A DNA stretch of 64,000 bases from Pristionchus mayeri (lineage: Eukaryota > Nematoda > Chromadorea > Rhabditida > Neodiplogasteridae), in assembly GCA_036245805.1 (NCBI GenBank), contig BTRK01000001.1:23815087-23879086 (forward strand), in the 5' to 3' direction. Shown in pieces: positions 33,251 to 47,069 of this stretch. Each line of letters starts with the position of its first letter. Within the stretch, counting starts at the first letter, position 1. The notes beneath the pieces are model-generated. The model saw only the letters and a program-made list of their open reading frames with translations. It was not told the DNA's origin and did no database searches. The position numbers and the translations under genes are program-made.

Positions 33251-35395
33251 GTAGAGGGAGAAGGAGAAGGAGAGGGAGAATGAGAGGAGAAGGAGAGGGA
33301 GAAGGAGAAGGAGAGGGAGAAGGAGAGGGAGAAGGAGAAGGAGAAGGAGAAGGAGAGGGAGAAGGAGAAGGAGAAGGAGAAGGAGAGGGAGAAGGAGAAG
33401 GAGAGGAGAAGGAGAGGGAGAAGGAGAAGGGGAAGGGGAAGGAGAGGGAGAAGGAGAGGGAGAAGGAGACGGAGAGGGAGAAGGAGAGGGGGAAGGGGAA
33501 GGGGAAGGAGAGAGGGAGAGGAGAAGGAGAGGAGAGGGAGAAGGGAGAGGGAGAGAAGGAGAGGGAGAATGAGAGGAGAAGGAGAGGGAGAAGGAGAAGG
33601 AGAGGAGAAGGAGAAGGAGAAGGAGAAGGAGAGGGAGAAGGAGAAGGAGAGGGAGAATGAGAGGAGAAGGAGAGGGAGAAGGAGAAGGAGAGGGAGAATG
33701 AGAGGAGAAGGAGAGGGAGAAGGAGAAGGAGAGGGAGAAGGAGAGGGAGAAGGAGAAGGAGAAGGAGAAGGAGAGGGAGAAGGAGAAGGAGAAGGAGAAG
33801 GAGAGGGAGAAGGAGAAGGAGAGGGAGAAGGAGAGGGAGAAGGAGAGGGAGAAGGAGAGGGAGAGGGAGAAGGAGAGGGAGAGGGAGAAGGAGAGGAGAA
33901 GGAGAGGGAGAAGGAGAAGGAGAAGGAGAAGGAGAGGGAGAAGGAGAGGGAGAAGGAGAAGGGGAAGGGGAAGGAGAGGGAGAAGGAGAGGGAGAAGGAG
34001 AGGGAGAAGGAGAGGGAGAGGGAGAAGGAGAGGGGGGAAGGGAAGGGGAAGGGGAAGGGAAGGGAAGGGGAAGGAGAGGGAGAAGGAGAGAGATGGAGAA
34101 GGAGAGGGAGAAGGAGAGGGAGAGGGAGAAGGAGAGGGAGAGGGAGAAGGAGAGGGAGAAGGAGAGGGAGAAGGAGAGGGAGAGGGAGAAGGAGAGGGAG
34201 AAGGAGAGGGAGAGGGAGAAGGAGAGGGAGAGGGAGAAGGAGAGGGAGAAGGAGAGGGAGAAGGAGAGGGAGAAGGAGAGGGGGAAGGGGAAGGGGAAGG
34301 GGAAGGGGAAGGGGAAGGGGAAGGGGAAGGGGAAGGGGAAGGAGAGGGAGAAGGAGAGGGAGAAGGAGAGGGAGAAGGAGAGGGAGAGGGAGAAGGAGAG
34401 GGAGAGGGAGAAGGAGAGGGAGAAGGAGAGGGAGAAGGAGGGAGGAGAGGGAGAAGGAGAGGGAGAAGGAGAGGGAGAGGGAGAAGGAGAGGGAGAGGGA
34501 GAAGGAGAGGGAGAAGGAGAGGGAGAAGGAGAGGGAGAAGGAGAGGGAGAGGAGAAGGAGAGGAGAGGAGAAGGGGAAGGGGAAGGAGAGGGAGAAGGAG
34601 AGGGAGAAGGAGAGGGAGAGGGAGAAGGAGAGGGAGAAGGAGGGGGAGAAGGAGAGGGAGAGGGAGAAGGAGAGGGAGAAGGAGAGGGAGAAGGAGAGGG
34701 AGAAGGAGAGGGAGAGGGAGAAGGAGAGGGAGAGGGAGAAGGAGAGGGAGAAGGAGAGGGAGAAGGAGAGGGAGAAGGAGAGGAGAGGAGAAGGAGAGGG
34801 AGAGGGAGAAGGAGAGGGAGAAGGAGAGGGAGAAGGAGAGGGAGAAGGAGAGGGAGAGAGAAGGAGAGGGAGAACGGAGAGGGGAAGGGGAAGAGAGGGA
34901 GAAGGAGAGGGAGAAGGAGAGGGAGAGGGAGAAGGAGAGGGAGAAGGAGAGGGAGAAGGAGAGGGAGAGGGAGAAGGAGAGGAGAAGGAGAGGGAGAGGA
35001 GAAGGAGAGGGAGAGGGAGGGAGGGAGAAGGAGAGGGAGAAGGAGAGGGAGAGGGAGAAGGAGAGGGAGAGGGAGAAGGAGAGGGAGAAGGAGAGGGAGA
35101 AGGAGAGGGAGAAGGAGAGGGGGAAGGGGAAGGGGAAGGGGAAGGGGAAGGGGAAGGGAAGGAAGGAGGGAGAAGGAGATGGAGAAGGAGAGGGAGAAGG
35201 AGAGGGAGAGGGAGAAGGAGAGGGAGAGGGAGAAGGAGAGGGAGAAGGAGAGGGAGAAGGAGAGGGAGAGGGAGAAGGAGAGGGAGAAGGAGAGGGAGAG
35301 GGAAAAGGAGAGGGAGAGGGAGAAGGAGAGGAGAAGGAGAGGGGAGAAGGAGAGGGAGAAGGAGAGGGGAAGGGGAAGGGGAAGGGGAAGGAGAG
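33251..35395 (+). repeat. Polypurine (GAGAAG/GAGGGA) satellite, over 2.1 kb
   Basis: The plus strand is almost pure A/G made of GAGAAG, GAGGGA and GGGGAA units in shifting arrays, for example GAGAAGGAGAGG and (GGGGAA)n at 34272-34340 and 35120-35155. The very long open frames on both strands (over 600 codons) are a consequence of the lack of T on one strand and of A on the other; they are not genes. The right border is a short repeat (tctgaggtagaggaggg, twice) at 35412-35465. Confidence 0.97.
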
Positions 35396-35544
35396 TGCAA
35401 TTGCAAAATAGTCTGAGGTAGAGGAGGGTAGAGTCTGAGGCTACACTGTCTGAGGTAGAGGAGGGCAAGGGGGTGGTGGAGGAAAAGGATTGAGGGGAAT
35501 CTAAAAGTATACCGTTGGCCGCTCTAGAGATATGAGTGACCTAC

Positions 35545-36119
35545 CGCAGTCTGCAGAGACTCATTATCGATTGGTTCGTAGGTTATCGAGGCTCCCTTCG
35601 CTTCTCTGGTACTTTCCATATTTGAATTGTTCTCAACCCTATTGAGTGCAGCGAGTAAATCCTTGTGATCCAACTGAAGGAGAAGATTATCGATTGATCT
35701 TCGAATACAGCACCTCGTGATTATGTCGGAGAGCCTCCTCGTCCAGTTCCTGTGGGAGGGAAATCGATAACTGACTACTATACAGTATACCTTGTCAGAG
35801 TTGTAGGGCGTCTCGGGAGTCCTATCAGTGATACAATCTGATTCTTCTTCCTCGAACAACTTCCTCGCTTCTGACCTCACCACTTTCCTGTTATCAGGCA
35901 GAAGATTGTGGACCTGGAATATTGATTGGTATCTGCCCTTCCACCTACCGTACCTCATTCTCGATTCGTTCTCTCTCTTCTAATTTAATCGGTACTGGAA
36001 TTACTTCGATCAGAGAACGGAGGGGGGGCAGACTGACCTTTCTTCGATTTGCTCCTCTTTCTGTTCTTTGCGCTCTTCCTCATCCTCTTTCCCTTTCCAC
36101 TCTTCTCTCCATTCTCCAT
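35545..36119 (-). CDS. Charged protein with basic N-terminus and acidic helix, 3' end not found (possibly HEXIM-like)
   Basis: Five exons (36119-36038, 35979-35954, 35913-35791, 35749-35714, 35673-35545) join in phase. The protein starts MENGEKSGKGKRMRKSAKNR, continues with KRSKSKKEERERIENEVHNL, then RKLFEEEESDC, TPETPYNSDKELDEEALR, LDHKDLLAALNRV and ESTREAKGASITYEPIDNES. The next exon would fall in the polypurine tract or gap. The order of Arg/Lys patch, aromatic/helical linker, PYN motif and acidic stretch resembles the 7SK-binding P-TEFb inhibitor HEXIM in layout only; the key F after PYNT is absent. Treat as unknown, 5' part of a gene. The splice model is good, the identity weak. Confidence 0.6.
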
Positions 36120-37008
36120 TCGACTGCTCGTAGTGGAAGGAATGACGAGAAATGGATCGAGATTCCATCTTTTTATTCTCTCCTCACCACCATTCTAATC
36201 GACGCTTCTATTTCCAGTTATTCATAAATATCAAAACAGGCGATTCATATTTTGATAATTATTTATTGCGAAACCTTTTCAGGAAAGTTTGAAGAGTTTA
36301 CGAATGATGAGTCACAGTGAGCAGTATAATTCGAATGCGAACCCTCGAATACCATCAACTCCACTTTTCATTGCCATATGGTTTAATCTGGGGGAGGGGT
36401 ACATCTCTTCATAGTTCCAGAAACGCTTCCGATCTTGCACCTTCATTCTTTTCTCGCCTTTTCGGCATCGACCGAAACTGCGAAACGTAAAAGAATACGA
36501 GATGCTCAAATTCATCGGATATTTGAGCGTGCAACAGATCCGACTGAGAGAGTTCTTCCTTCACAAAGGTCCGTTCCCTTTTCTATTTTCGAAAAAAATG
36601 CTGCTGTGTAGTCGATTATATGAGAGGAGAGAGTGAGTAACTGATCCCACTCCACACTCACCCCGATTGACCACTTGAAGCATTGACCAAACACAACGGA
36701 TTCATTCGCACTCCCCAATTCGTGCCATCTCATTCCTGTGTTCTCCCACCATTTTCCCTGCATGAGTCCATTCTCATTCTCTCCTCTTCTCCGACAGTCG
36801 CCATAGTCTCGTTATCATCCTCCATTCATCTTCCCTCTTATTCTCTTCTTCTGAATTCCCCGTTCGAATGGCCGATTGAGGACAGTTATCGTCTCTTCTC
36901 TCCATTATTCCTCCCCCAATATACGATAGATAGTGTAGATTGGAGAGAGTGGCAGAGAAGCGAGAGAGGGCTAGAGAGTGTGTGAATGGAAGAGAGTCTG
37001 GTCGGAGA
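36120..37008. other. Intergenic, no gene seen
   Basis: About 0.9 kb between divergent genes. T/C-rich and AT-rich sequence. Open frames on either strand lack splice or domain support. Confidence 0.45.
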
Positions 37009-37206
37009 TGCAGATGCGAAGGCCGGCTTCAGTGTTGAGAAGGAAGAAGAAGTCGACCACCTCGTCTGCACCTCCAGAGCCGGAGAAAATCGCAGAACCG
37101 GAGTATCGAGGACCGGACTACAGAATGGTAAGGGACTACGGTAGATCAGTGTATATTGATTGATTAGCACAAGGATGGGGTTAGTCATGGATGTGTAGCA
37201 GAGTGA
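37009..37206 (+). CDS. Small basic protein, unknown
   Basis: Two exons: MQMRRPASVLRRKKKS, then Ser/Pro/Glu-rich sequence and IAEPEYRGPDYRM joined in phase 0 to HKDGVSHGCVAE and a stop. About 52 residues. The intron starts gtaaggg, ends gattag, and contains TACGGTA. The first Met could be further upstream in frame. No family recognised. Confidence 0.4.
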
Positions 37207-37434
37207 TTCATCTGAGAGTCGCGAGCTTGTTTCCTCTCTCCGTTCCTCCAAGGGGGGGGGGGGGGGAATCCTGATGTGTAGTGTCATCTGTACATCCAAA
37301 TCACCCCAAATGCCCTCTCCTTCTCTCCATGCAAATGTGAATTCCCCTTCCTATTCATCCTTTCCATTCCCTCGTAGATTCATTCGAGATAAGCCCTCCC
37401 TACTCAGGTTCGACCCACTTCATCCTCTTCTAAG

Positions 37435-37986
37435 ATGACCTCGTTCAAGATGGACGATATCGTCAAATTGAATGTAGGAGGACAAAGGTGAGATCACTCA
37501 TGCACTTCTTCCCCCAGCTGTTCACTCTTATCCTTCTTCGTCTAGATTCGATACTCGTCTTCGTACTCTTCTGGCTGATCGATCGAATGAGCTCTACGCT
37601 CACTTTGTCGTTCTCCTCGAAGGAGATCTCACTGAGGGGAAGATGCCTCCCAGAGACGGAGACGGAAATGTAAGCATCCCCCTAGCAACTCAGTGATTAC
37701 TTCATTTAGTAGTAATCCGTTTGAATTATTTACCCTTTTGAGTCCTATTCTCTTCCTCCTTTTAGTTCTTCTTGATCGAGATCCCGATCACTTCCGCACT
37801 CTCCTCAACAATCTTCGTTTCTACGTGCAACTGCAGGGTGAGTAGTGGATGACGTCACTCGATGATCTTTGATCTCTTCCAGCCAAGCAGAAAGTCGCCA
37901 ATGGGACGAATGGAGTGATCGAGGCAGAGGAAGACATCAGATCGACGAAGAGTGTCGGATTCATCGGAAGACTACTCAAGAATTGA
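37435..37986 (+). CDS. BTB/T1 (KCTD-type potassium-channel tetramerisation) domain protein
   Basis: Starts MTSFKMDDIVKLNVGGQRFD; VKLNVGGQ.F.T is the T1/KCTD entry motif. It continues TRLRTLLADRSNELYAHF, GKMPPRDGDGN, LDRDPDHFRTLLNNLRF and a tail SVGFIGRLLKN. KCTD proteins oligomerise through this fold and often act as Cullin-3 adaptors. The protein is short, essentially one T1 domain plus a tail of about 35 residues. The join between the exon ending at about 37670 and the one starting near 37767 is out of frame by one base as I read it, so an acceptor is misplaced or a base is missing. The last intron carries GATCTTTGATC at 37864. Confidence 0.82.
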
Positions 37987-38222
37987 AGAACCACTTCAAC
38001 ACCCAATTGGGATGCCGACCTAATATCTTTAATTTATGATGAAACACATTGAACACAACTCGTGAGTGACTGCGATCACACTTGTCTATAGGGGAGGAAA
38101 GCTCATCGGGGATCAGAGGGAGAAATACTTGTAGAGAAACTGATGATTGATAAATATGGCAAATAAATAAATTCCCGTTCGGTCATGCGGGTATCTTGGG
38201 GAGTACAAGTGGCGAAGGGTTG

Positions 38223-41200
38223 TTATTTCGATCGGAAGGACGAGAGGATCGTCCAGTCGACGAAGGATTCTGAAGGAGTCGAAGATGAGGAAGGGGAGAG
38301 GGAAGGGATTTCACCTGACTCTTCGATCGTCTCTTCGAGGCTCGAAGTCGAGTGGGCAGCATGTAGATCTCGAGTGAACTGCAACCATTTCATCCATTGA
38401 GAGAGGAAGAGAAGGAGTCTCAACCTGTCACTCGATTCCACTTCGGTTCTCCTCAGTCTGGCAGATCTCACTCCGTAGAATCGAAGTGCATTGTCACAGT
38501 AGGCCATCAGTCGTTGAAGTCTGCAATCGACGTCTTCAGATGCTCATGAGTGAATCCCTCACCTCGCCAGTGAATCCTCTTCGAACGCAAATTTCCGCTC
38601 TGAAAGCCAGTGAAGAACATGAGAAACGCGTGGAAACAAAGTCCTGAAGCAGAGATTTGGTATGTCTCTGCAAGGGTAATCTACCATTGGAGTAAGTGTT
38701 GTGATCTCCTGTGAAGTAGTAATTGATCTCCTTCATCTTCTCTTCCACTTCATCAATCGTCACGATATTCGATAGGTTGCATTTCCTGCATCTCCCCATC
38801 TTCCCATCCTCCCTCTCCCTCCTCCCTCTCCCTCCTCCCTCTCCCTCTCCCTCTCCCTCCCCTCTCCCTCCCCTCTCCCCCCTCAGTACTCACTTGATCA
38901 ACTGTCGAATGCCCGTGATGGTAATGTTGACAGTCTGCTTGAGGTTCACGAATTGCATGAATAGATAGACTGCCTTATCGAGGAAGAGAAGATGGCCAGA
39001 ACAGTGTCCATACCGAGTGGGGAAGATCTCAATGAGGAAGTGAGACCTCACTCGAATGCGAGTGAATACCTCCGATAGATGGGGTTTCCTTCTCGTTTTC
39101 AATGTCCCCATATCATCCTGAGTCGATTCTCTCTGCGATGAAGAGGAGGAAGAAACTCTGAATCTCTCCTCCAAATCCATCGATTCCATTTCCACTAACC
39201 CTTTAGTGTTGTACTCCTCCTCTAGTAGATTCAACACGAGTAGAAGAGTGTCTCGCACCAGGGGAATCTTGATCACTCAACGCATCCAATGATCTCTGAC
39301 CAGTGATATCACTTCTCGGATGCACTCACTTCATCGACTACAGATCTGACTCTGTAGACAGGGACGTAGTCTCCATCGGTGACTCCTCCCATCAAGTGGT
39401 CGATCGTGAGGGAAGGAGCTGCATTCACCTGAGAAGATGAATGCTATGGTTAAAGTTTCCCAGTGGGATCCCAGTGGATTTCCCATGAGGATCCCGCATG
39501 TATCCCACTGGAACAGCGTTAGACACCCCATCCCAATGGGATCCCACTGGGAAACTTTTAGCAGAGTGGACGGAATGAGGGAGGACTGACTTCCAGGAGG
39601 ATCGGCTCCCCGTTCTCTCGCACCATTATGTCGAATCCCATAATCTGCAAGGATGAAGAGAAGTTAAATGAAGATTAGAAGGGAGGGGAGAGAATGGAAA
39701 GGCTCTTTCTTCCTCTGCTAACCTGGAAGCATTGAGGGCCAGGGGCGTCGTGGAAATGGTGCTCGTAGTGAAGCATCACCTGCATTCAACGGTTAGTTCA
39801 TCCAAAGTGTTAGATTAGAAGGTACGAGTAGCAAGGTGAAGAGATAGACCTCGGGGAGCATCGCCAGAACAGTCTTGACGATGATCAACTTGATATCGTG
39901 CCACAACTTCTTCGTCTTCAGTCCTCGAGATTCCAACTGATGGAAGACAGTGGAGAGGAGACGTTTACTGCCTGAGAGAGAGAGAGAAGTGGAGAAAGAA
40001 GGGAGATGATACTCACCCTTCACTTGGTCTTGCAAGTTGGTCGAGTGGACGTAGGCCCCATGACCCTTGTTGAGGGAGTAATTAGTGAGATGAGAATAGA
40101 GATTGTCGAAGTTGGAAGATGTGGGAGGGGAGTACTTCTCAGTGCAGAATCGAGCCATCCCTTCAATTCTCAGTTAATAGTGGCACTTCGATCCAAGGGT
40201 AAACCTTCTCTGGCCACGTAGATACTCAGTGGATTGAGACTCTTGATGACTCCGTAGACTCGGAAGTCGAATTTGAGTTGATCAGCCATGAGGAAGGGAT
40301 CGGCCACGTATTCCTAGAGAGTGAAGGAGAGATTATCGATCGATTTCCTTGATCTACCTGCACGAGCATTCGCTGCTGTTCATTCTTCAACTGGGAAGGA
40401 TTATTGATGAGATAGATGCCCGTGCCTTGTGCCCCTGAGAGAATCGATTGGGAAAAGGAAGTGATTGTGGAATACCTTCATCTGGCTTGACTATGAACCA
40501 TCCCTTCCTGTCACTTCCTTCCTCTTCTCTCCTCCTCTCTTCCTCTTCACAGTAAGCGCGGAACTGATTGAGATGGGCAGGAAGAAACCTGGAATGGAGA
40601 AGGAGCTGAGAGTGCCATCAAGGAAGAAGTGGAATGAGGTCTCACCATGATTTGGGGTAGAATGAGTACTCATGGGGGAATATTCTCTGCATCGAAGTGA
40701 TCGAATGAGTTAGCGAGATTTTCTTCGCGAGTTCAGTCATTCCTCAGATGTTCGATTCTCACTTCCTTGGTCACTCTTCCTTCCTACCTGGGAACTTGTT
40801 GACTCTCGAACTGGCCGTTCCAACTACATTCCTGATGTCAGAGTAGACGACGTTGTGCCAGTATATATCACATGCCTTGTTATCATCTCGTGCTGATGGA
40901 TACTGTAGATATCGATTGATTGGATGAATATCCCTGTTTACCTACCTCAGTGAAGCCTATCTTTCTGGCACACAACGACACTACAGGCTGATTCGACTTC
41001 GCTCTCGAAGTATCGATCGTGAACGGTCTTGGGTTCGATCGGATACGGTAGACACGAGTGAAGGAGGTACTGTAAGGCAAATTACAATTGACTTCATTCC
41101 TTCTGGCATACTCAGTGATCAGTTTTCACTAGTTCATCCCGCTCTCCCGCGTTGCCTAGCGAATTTGGGCAATGATGGGCTAAAAGGGTGCTTGTTCCTG

Positions 41201-42420
41201 CTATAGTGAGAGGAGAAAGGAAGACGACGTTTACGGGGTACGAGATTCATTGGGTAGAGACTCTCCGTGGTTCTCCCTATCCCTGTACTCATCCCTCGTC
41301 AACTACTACGATGCACTCTTATTTCCTCCTCTCGAAACCCATGATTGCTCAATCTTCTGGCGGAACAAAGAATTGAGCAGGGGAAAGCGGGAATTTCGGG
41401 CAGGTAAACGATGGAGGGAAGGAGAAGGTAGAGAAATACTCACTTGCTGCTAGAGGAAGGAGGACGATTCTCCATGGGAGGAAGGATGGAGAGGGAGGAG
41501 GAAATTGACTCACTACGAGTGTCCACTGATCGAAGGCGATGAGAACTGACAGGAATTATGGGTACGAACAAGATTAATGAGAATCAATGAGAATGAGAAT
41601 AGTCTCACGTTGGTTGAGAGGAGGAAGGGAGTTTATTGTGGAGATTGACCTCCTGGGATGATTCCTCCCTCGCGATCTGAATGAGAAGATGAAGAGAAGA
41701 GTAGTGAGGTCGGAGAGACTTCCCTATGTGAATTCAGTGCTTCCGTCTTTTACTCTCTCCCTCCATTCTCCCTCTCTCTACCTCCCCCCCTCTCCCTCCT
41801 TCTCCCACGTCTCCAAGAGAAACACTTCTACCTCTCAAAAGAAGCGTACACTTATTCAAAAAGGTGTGATTGATGTAGTGGAGGGTTATAATGGAAAAGT
41901 AACCTCTGGAGATGCCTCAGCTTCCTGCTCATTCCACTCCTCTTGTACTGGTTTCGACGAAGAAGTCAGTCTGGTGAGAGATCAAAAGAGAGAGGAGAGA
42001 TCAAAGATCACTCACATCGTGGTTGAGGAGGGAACACAACCCATCCATGGATCGGCCTTCTCTTCCTTCCTTTTGAACGAGAACGGATTGAAGAGGGAGA
42101 AAGCACTTGACCCTAAAAGATCAAAGATCGAGAAGAACAGTTTATGAATATGAGAAGCCTACTTTGCATTGACAGAGAGGGGAGAAGGGGGATTGAGGAC
42201 TGTTCACGTTTGGTAGCTACGGGAAACGAGAAGTCGTGGGAGATATCTACACTACAAATCAGAAGGAGAGAATAACGAGAGACGAGGAAATGAGGAATCT
42301 GAGGACTGAAAACGAATAGGGCTGTCAATCGCCTTCACTGCTTCAATTATACCATTGGGTACATCCGTGTTCCATTCCCTTTCTGAATATGAACGTACCT
42401 CGGTATTGCTTGGTGTACAT
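38223..42420 (-). CDS. Tubulin tyrosine ligase-like (TTLL) glutamylase
   Basis: The N-terminal 115 or so residues (start MYTKQYRGSSAFSLFNPFSF) are Ser/Glu-rich. The TTL core follows in order: CARKIGFTE, CDIYWHNVVYSD, SSRVNKFPGM, MQRIFPHEYSFYPKSW, the ATP-grasp lysine segment GWFIVKPDEG, GTGIYLINN, FDFRVYGVIKS, ARFCTEKY, HLTNYSLNK, KLWHDIKLIIVKT, FDIMVRENGEPILLEVNAAP and LVRDTLLLVLN. A C-terminal region follows (SEVFTRIRVRSHFLIEIFPT onward) of the kind in TTLL4/5/6/7/11-type polyglutamylases. These add glutamate chains to tubulin C-termini in cilia, neurons or centrioles. The Lys, HLTNY and EVN metal/ATP residues are present. The specific subtype is not decided; TTLL11 or TTLL5 is possible. 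N-terminal exons at 42420-42399, 42113-42010, 41970-41905, 41655-41600 and 41560-41440 link by phase. Confidence 0.9.
39452..39558. repeat. 107-bp inverted-repeat element in TTLL intron
   Basis: A perfect 22-bp terminal inverted repeat: AAAGTTTCCCAGTGGGATCC (plus CA) on the left and the exact complement on the right. Internal degenerate copies of the same word (cccagtgg, gatcccgc, tcccactgg) are present. MITE-like, no coding capacity. Confidence 0.85.
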
Positions 42421-45200
42421 CCCTACTCAATCTCTTCAAGGAGAACCGTCAGAAAAAGAAGACTGAATCCATCAGGGAAATAGACGAAGCCGTCAATTTG
42501 GAGGTCCGAGAAAGGAGGGATGAGTCGACATGAGGAGTTGGGAAGAAGTCCAGAAGGAGAGGAGAGAAGGAGTCATACAACCATCTCATTGTCCTGGCGA
42601 CAAGAAGAAAGAAGAAACAAATGAGAATGTACCCCTTGGCATCTCGTGACTGGACTGAGATCACTGTGGATCTCGGATCTTTATTCATCATAATCACATC
42701 GTTGATTGTCTGAGTGATTTGTAATGGGCATACATCTTCTGGCTAATAAATGTTCTTCGGAGTGTTCACTCGAGAGGAAGGAGAAGAAATTGACCGGAAG
42801 TAGGAATGTACGGGCTACAAACGAGCAGGGGAAATATACGAATGCCGTCAGATGGACTCTCGTGTCTCAATCGAGATGGAGACACTTCGCATACGATCAC
42901 AAAGAGATCGAACGTCAAGGGAAAACATCTGACAAAGAGAGAGAGAGAAGAGAGGGAGAAGTGAACGAATCTGACGAAATCTCTCAATTGTGAGAGATGC
43001 GTAGCAACCCTCAAAACACTTTAAGAAGTTGAAGTAACGCGAGTTGTGAAGGAGGCTGTGGACTGAGATTGAGGAGATCTCACTATAGTAGTGGACACAT
43101 GCACAATTATGGGCACAACGCATAGCCTTTCTTTCCAAGCGTTTGCGAATGTATTTTTGTTCTGTAACATCTAATTTTAAACACTATCTAAATGTAAAAT
43201 TTATTTTATTTTGAAAAATCAGTTATCAATGTGAATTACCGAAAATTTGGGTTGTGAATTTACGTCAGATTACGGTATCTGATCTACTTTGATGAAATTT
43301 TTAAATCGTTTGCCTTTTTTGTTCGTGCTTTTCGTTCTCGCTGTTCACTATCTACTTCATTCATAATCTCGCGATCTCATCACTCGATTCGTTCCACATG
43401 CTCTCATCGCTCTACCCTGTCTATACACATCCTTTTTCCCCTACTATGCATACACATTTCCTATTCTGAGAGCGGGAGAAATCTTCGTCTTCGTTTTCTC
43501 TCTTTCGAGACCGTCTCTGCACTATACTTGGTGCGCGAGAGTGACCTCTCTCTCCCTCCTCCCTTTCTCAAACATTGCGCACTGAACGCACTCTCAAACA
43601 AAGGAGGGAATCATCTTGACCCTTGCTTCTCTTTCTCTCGTCATCTTCTCGATTCGCTCCTGAAGGCATGACGTCTCTGCCACCCCTGCTCATTTGGACT
43701 CCCTTGCAGCTCTCTCTTTTCGTTGTCTCTCCGTCGGAACACATCAGCACGCGTTGCGTTTGCGTCGCGTCTATGTGGCTGTTTCTGGCGCCCTTTCCAT
43801 CGAATGAATACTAGTACAAGAGTCGTGTGAAGTACCTGCCTATATTTAAACCCATTCCGCGTCCCTGACTTGTCAAGGGCTATTAGCTAATTTTGTTTAG
43901 TGTTCTCATAAGTTCTTTAATGGCATGGTTATCTCTTTTCGGATAAGCTTTGGTAGTAATTCAACATCGTCATGGGCCGGTTTCACTCTCATTTCCCGTG
44001 TCTTCTCATCTTTTTGTATCAATTGAGAGCGGGATAATGGAGTCTCTCTCTGTTCTCTCGCGCGAGGCGCATACTTTTTGTCCCATTCAACCTTTGGCAT
44101 TGTTCCGTTCTTTCATCGAGTCGAAAAAGCGATATTCTCGTCTTCTAGTGCTGCTTTACTGCGTGCACATTCGATGCGGGACACTTGGAGGAGAAGTGTG
44201 ACTGCCTTCCCACTCGATTATCACTCGTGATGTAATCAATTCGTCTGTGCACGTTCCCCCCTTAGTTCATTGATTGAATCATCGATATCCCTCGTCATCA
44301 TTTCACCAATTGGGTATTCCCTCTATTCGCTCTTCTCGCACCTTCACTCCCTCCCTTTCTGTCTCTCGAGAGTGGTCGTCCCTCCAATATGTACACGTCG
44401 AAACGAAGTTCTCGCCCGGAATACAATGCTGATTGGTTCAGTCGGGGTAAATAATTCACTACTCAGTTCCTCTGTTATCAATCCTTCTTTCCACATCCAT
44501 GACAACGTACGGAAATAGTACAATTTGTGCTCTAGTTATTCATCTCGCAGAATAGTTTCCCTTTCCTTCCGATGCTGCTCGCATGATTCAAAGGGGATGC
44601 TCTGATTGCAGTCGAAGTGCACTCTGAGCAGTTTAGACAACGTGGCAGGGAGATGTCAGTGTTGGCTCTCGCCCCTCGTTGTCGTCTCTGTGCTTGTGTT
44701 CCCTTTGTCTGTCTCGACCTACTCGATCTAGTATCGATACTAGAATCCGCCTGTCTCATTTCTTTCCCCCACTCTTTTGTGTGTCTTGGTTTTGCAGTTT
44801 GAAGGCCAGAGAGTGAGGAAGAGAGAATGAGAGAGAGGAAGAGGAAAGAGAGAAAGAAATTGGAATGACGAGAGCGATTGGCGAAAGAAAGCAATAGTGA
44901 ATAGTTTCAGCTGTGCTCTCTTTTTATCCTTCCTCATTTCTTTCCTCCCTTTTTCACGCTTGCTCAATCGATGGCCTTATCCGGAAATGAGAAGTTACAT
45001 TTGATGCTTAATTAGCTAGGTCGAGAGGACACTTTACACTTTGCTCCCGACCTTCCCTCCTCTCTCCGCTCACTTCCCTTTGTTGCTCTGCCCTGAGCAA
45101 AACTTTGCCACTTATTTATCGCTGTGTACCTATCGACTGATTGAACTCTTTCGGCGACGTTCTCTATCTCTCCTTCTCTGCAGGTGATTGTCCTCCAGTG
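42421..45200. other. 2.8-kb intergenic region; one weak membrane ORF
   Basis: 42449-42697 (-) is open for 82 codons with one hydrophobic segment (GYILICFFFLLVAR). It could be a tiny membrane protein or an upstream TTLL exon, but it has no other support. The rest (AT-rich, then T/C-rich 43400-45100) shows no recognisable gene and should hold the SURF4 promoter. Confidence 0.4.

Positions 45201-47069
<1,869 letters not shown>

Noticed and set aside
33251..35395. CRISPR-like array
   Set aside because: Units are overlapping simple-sequence repeats without unique spacers, and the genome is eukaryotic.
32523..35468. Very long Ser/Pro/Leu and Glu/Gly/Arg open frames (up to about 980 codons) on both strands
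   Set aside because: They exist only because the strand is nearly pure A/G; all frames are open on both strands and the N gap is translated through. Satellite, not protein.
42724..42993. Plus-strand 89-codon frame
   Set aside because: Composition of random sequence, no splice sites, no hydrophobic or domain pattern.
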